Shown here: positions 7,444-8,139 of the stretch, one piece after another
How the letters are laid out: each line of letters begins with the position of its first letter
Position numbering within the stretch: position 1 is the stretch's first letter
Assembly (NCBI GenBank): GCA_900555365.1
Contig: USKO01000024.1
Span: 1 to 8,139, forward strand
DNA: 8,139 nt
DNA from: an uncultured Bacillota bacterium
Lineage (GTDB): Bacteria; Bacillota; Clostridia; Christensenellales; UBA1242
Direction of reading: 5' to 3'
The notes under the pieces: model-generated
Databases searched by the model: none
Told to the model about the DNA's origin: nothing
What the model saw: the letters and a program-made list of their open reading frames with translations, nothing else
Made by a program: the position numbers and the translations under genes

Positions 7444-7480
7444 GCTTTTGATTTGTAGGCTTTAATAAGAGTGCATGTAT

Positions 7481-7508
7481 TTTTATTTTAATATTTAATA
7501 AAATAAAA
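7481..7508 (+). repeat. AT-only inverted repeat abutting the transglycosylase start codon
   Basis: TTTTATTTTA (7481-7490) and TAAAATAAAA (7499-7508) are perfect inverted copies around an 8-nt loop, ending 2 nt before the ATG at 7511. There is no purine-rich Shine-Dalgarno sequence here. The stem is weak in energy but sits where it could hinder ribosome entry or act as a thermosensitive element; that role is speculative. Confidence 0.55.
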
Positions 7509-7510
7509 GC

Positions 7511-8050
7511 ATGAGGTCTTTTTTTTCAATATTTAGCTTGGCAATTTGCGCCATTATTTTAACATACTTAGTTGGCTGCTTTTATGCTTATTTTTATCCA
7601 ATGAAATATAAAGATGAAATCTACGAGTATTCTTCTCAATATCAAGTTGAAGCTGCACTTATTGCCTCTATTGCAAACACAGAAAGTAGTTTTAATGAGA
7701 AAGCCTGCTCAAGTAAGGGTGCTGTTGGAATTATGCAGCTTATGCCATCAACCGCCAAATGGCTTGCAGATAAAATGGGCGAGCAGTATAGCGAGGAAAT
7801 GCTATACGATGGAAGTTACAACATTAAACTTGGGAGCTATTATATTTCATATTTAATCTCTCAGTTTGAGGATGAAAAAGTGGCGCTTTGCGCATACAAT
7901 GCCGGACAGGGCAATGTCCGCGAATGGCTTAAAAATAGCGAATTTTCTGCAGACGGGAAAACGCTAGATAAGATACCTTTCAAGGAAACTAAAAATTATA
8001 TTAATAAAGTTTATAAAAATTATAATTATTACAAAAATAGATATAAATAA
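7511..8050 (+). CDS. Membrane-anchored lytic transglycosylase (SLT domain)
   Basis: 179-residue goose-type/SLT murein lytic transglycosylase that cleaves the MurNAc-GlcNAc bond of peptidoglycan, leaving 1,6-anhydro-MurNAc. It would act outside the membrane in wall remodelling. Residues 4-29 form one hydrophobic anchor (FFSIFSLAICAI...CFYAYFYP). The SLT domain spans about 38-175: catalytic E58 in ANTESSFN, GAVGIMQLMPSTA (70-82), and AYNAGQGNVREWL (128-140). The length fits the short clostridial form with only an anchor and an SLT domain. An LVGC at 20-23 fits a lipobox, but the hydrophobic stretch continues past it, so a plain anchor is likelier. An in-frame TAA at 7499-7501 limits upstream extension and no other ATG fits, so 7511 is the start despite lacking a clear ribosome binding site. 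Confidence 0.92.
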   Translation: MRSFFSIFSLAICAIILTYLVGCFYAYFYPMKYKDEIYEYSSQYQVEAALIASIANTESSFNEKACSSKGAVGIMQLMPSTAKWLADKMGEQYSEEMLYDGSYNIKLGSYYISYLISQFEDEKVALCAYNAGQGNVREWLKNSEFSADGKTLDKIPFKETKNYINKVYKNYNYYKNRYK

Positions 8051-8071
8051 TTGACATATTGGGCAAATTAT

Positions 8072-8105
8072 GATAACTTAAATTAGATAAGTTGTCTCCT
8101 TTTTT
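8072..8105 (+). terminator. Probable terminator after the lytic transglycosylase gene
   Basis: GATAACTT (8072-8079) pairs with AAGTTGTC (8089-8096) through 8 pairs, one of them T-G, around a 9-nt loop. After TCC comes TTTTTT (8100-8105). It starts 21 nt past the stop codon. The stem is short and the T tract is offset by 3 nt, so termination may be modest. Confidence 0.55.
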
Positions 8106-8139
8106 ATTGCTAAAAAGCGGCACAACGATTAATTTTATA
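8106..8139. other. Window end without a recognisable gene
   Basis: No start codon with a ribosome binding site, tRNA or other feature is visible on either strand in the last 34 nt. Confidence 0.4.

Overview
This AT-rich window most likely comes from an anaerobic, fermentative member of the Clostridia (Bacillota). The reasons are the adjacent relA and hemZ genes, the rpsO-pnp pair, a DUF3343 protein beside a cysteine desulfurase, strong AGGAGG-type ribosome binding sites and compact Rho-independent terminators. TGA is used as a stop (relA), so the code looks standard. I cannot name a genus.

Layout. Positions 1-1815 hold the 3' part of a long RelA/SpoT-type (p)ppGpp enzyme whose start lies outside the window. 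It overlaps by 4 nt a HemZ-type radical SAM coproporphyrinogen dehydrogenase (1812-3212). A promoter at 3225-3253 and a structured leader then introduce rpsO (ribosomal protein S15, 3345-3605). A strong intercistronic hairpin separates it from pnp (polynucleotide phosphorylase, 3689-5797), which ends at a textbook terminator (5813-5847). On the minus strand a cysteine desulfurase (5931-7082) converges on pnp. Divergent from it are a DUF3343 small protein (7151-7411) and then a membrane-anchored lytic transglycosylase (7511-8050). The last 89 nt hold a probable terminator and no gene. No stretch longer than 300 nt lacks a gene.

How the genes work together. relA and hemZ look translationally coupled. 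rpsO-pnp is the widely conserved translation and RNA-decay operon, with two RNA structures where autoregulation would be expected. The desulfurase and DUF3343 pair suggests mobilisation and carrying of sulfur or selenium. The transglycosylase is a cell-wall remodelling enzyme.

Most of the window is ordinary housekeeping DNA, and I see no mobile element, CRISPR array, tRNA, rRNA or clearly new system. The points most worth a second look are a (p)ppGpp enzyme whose visible hydrolase motif is degenerate while its synthetase is intact, the desulfurase/DUF3343 pair, and the RNA structures around rpsO and pnp.
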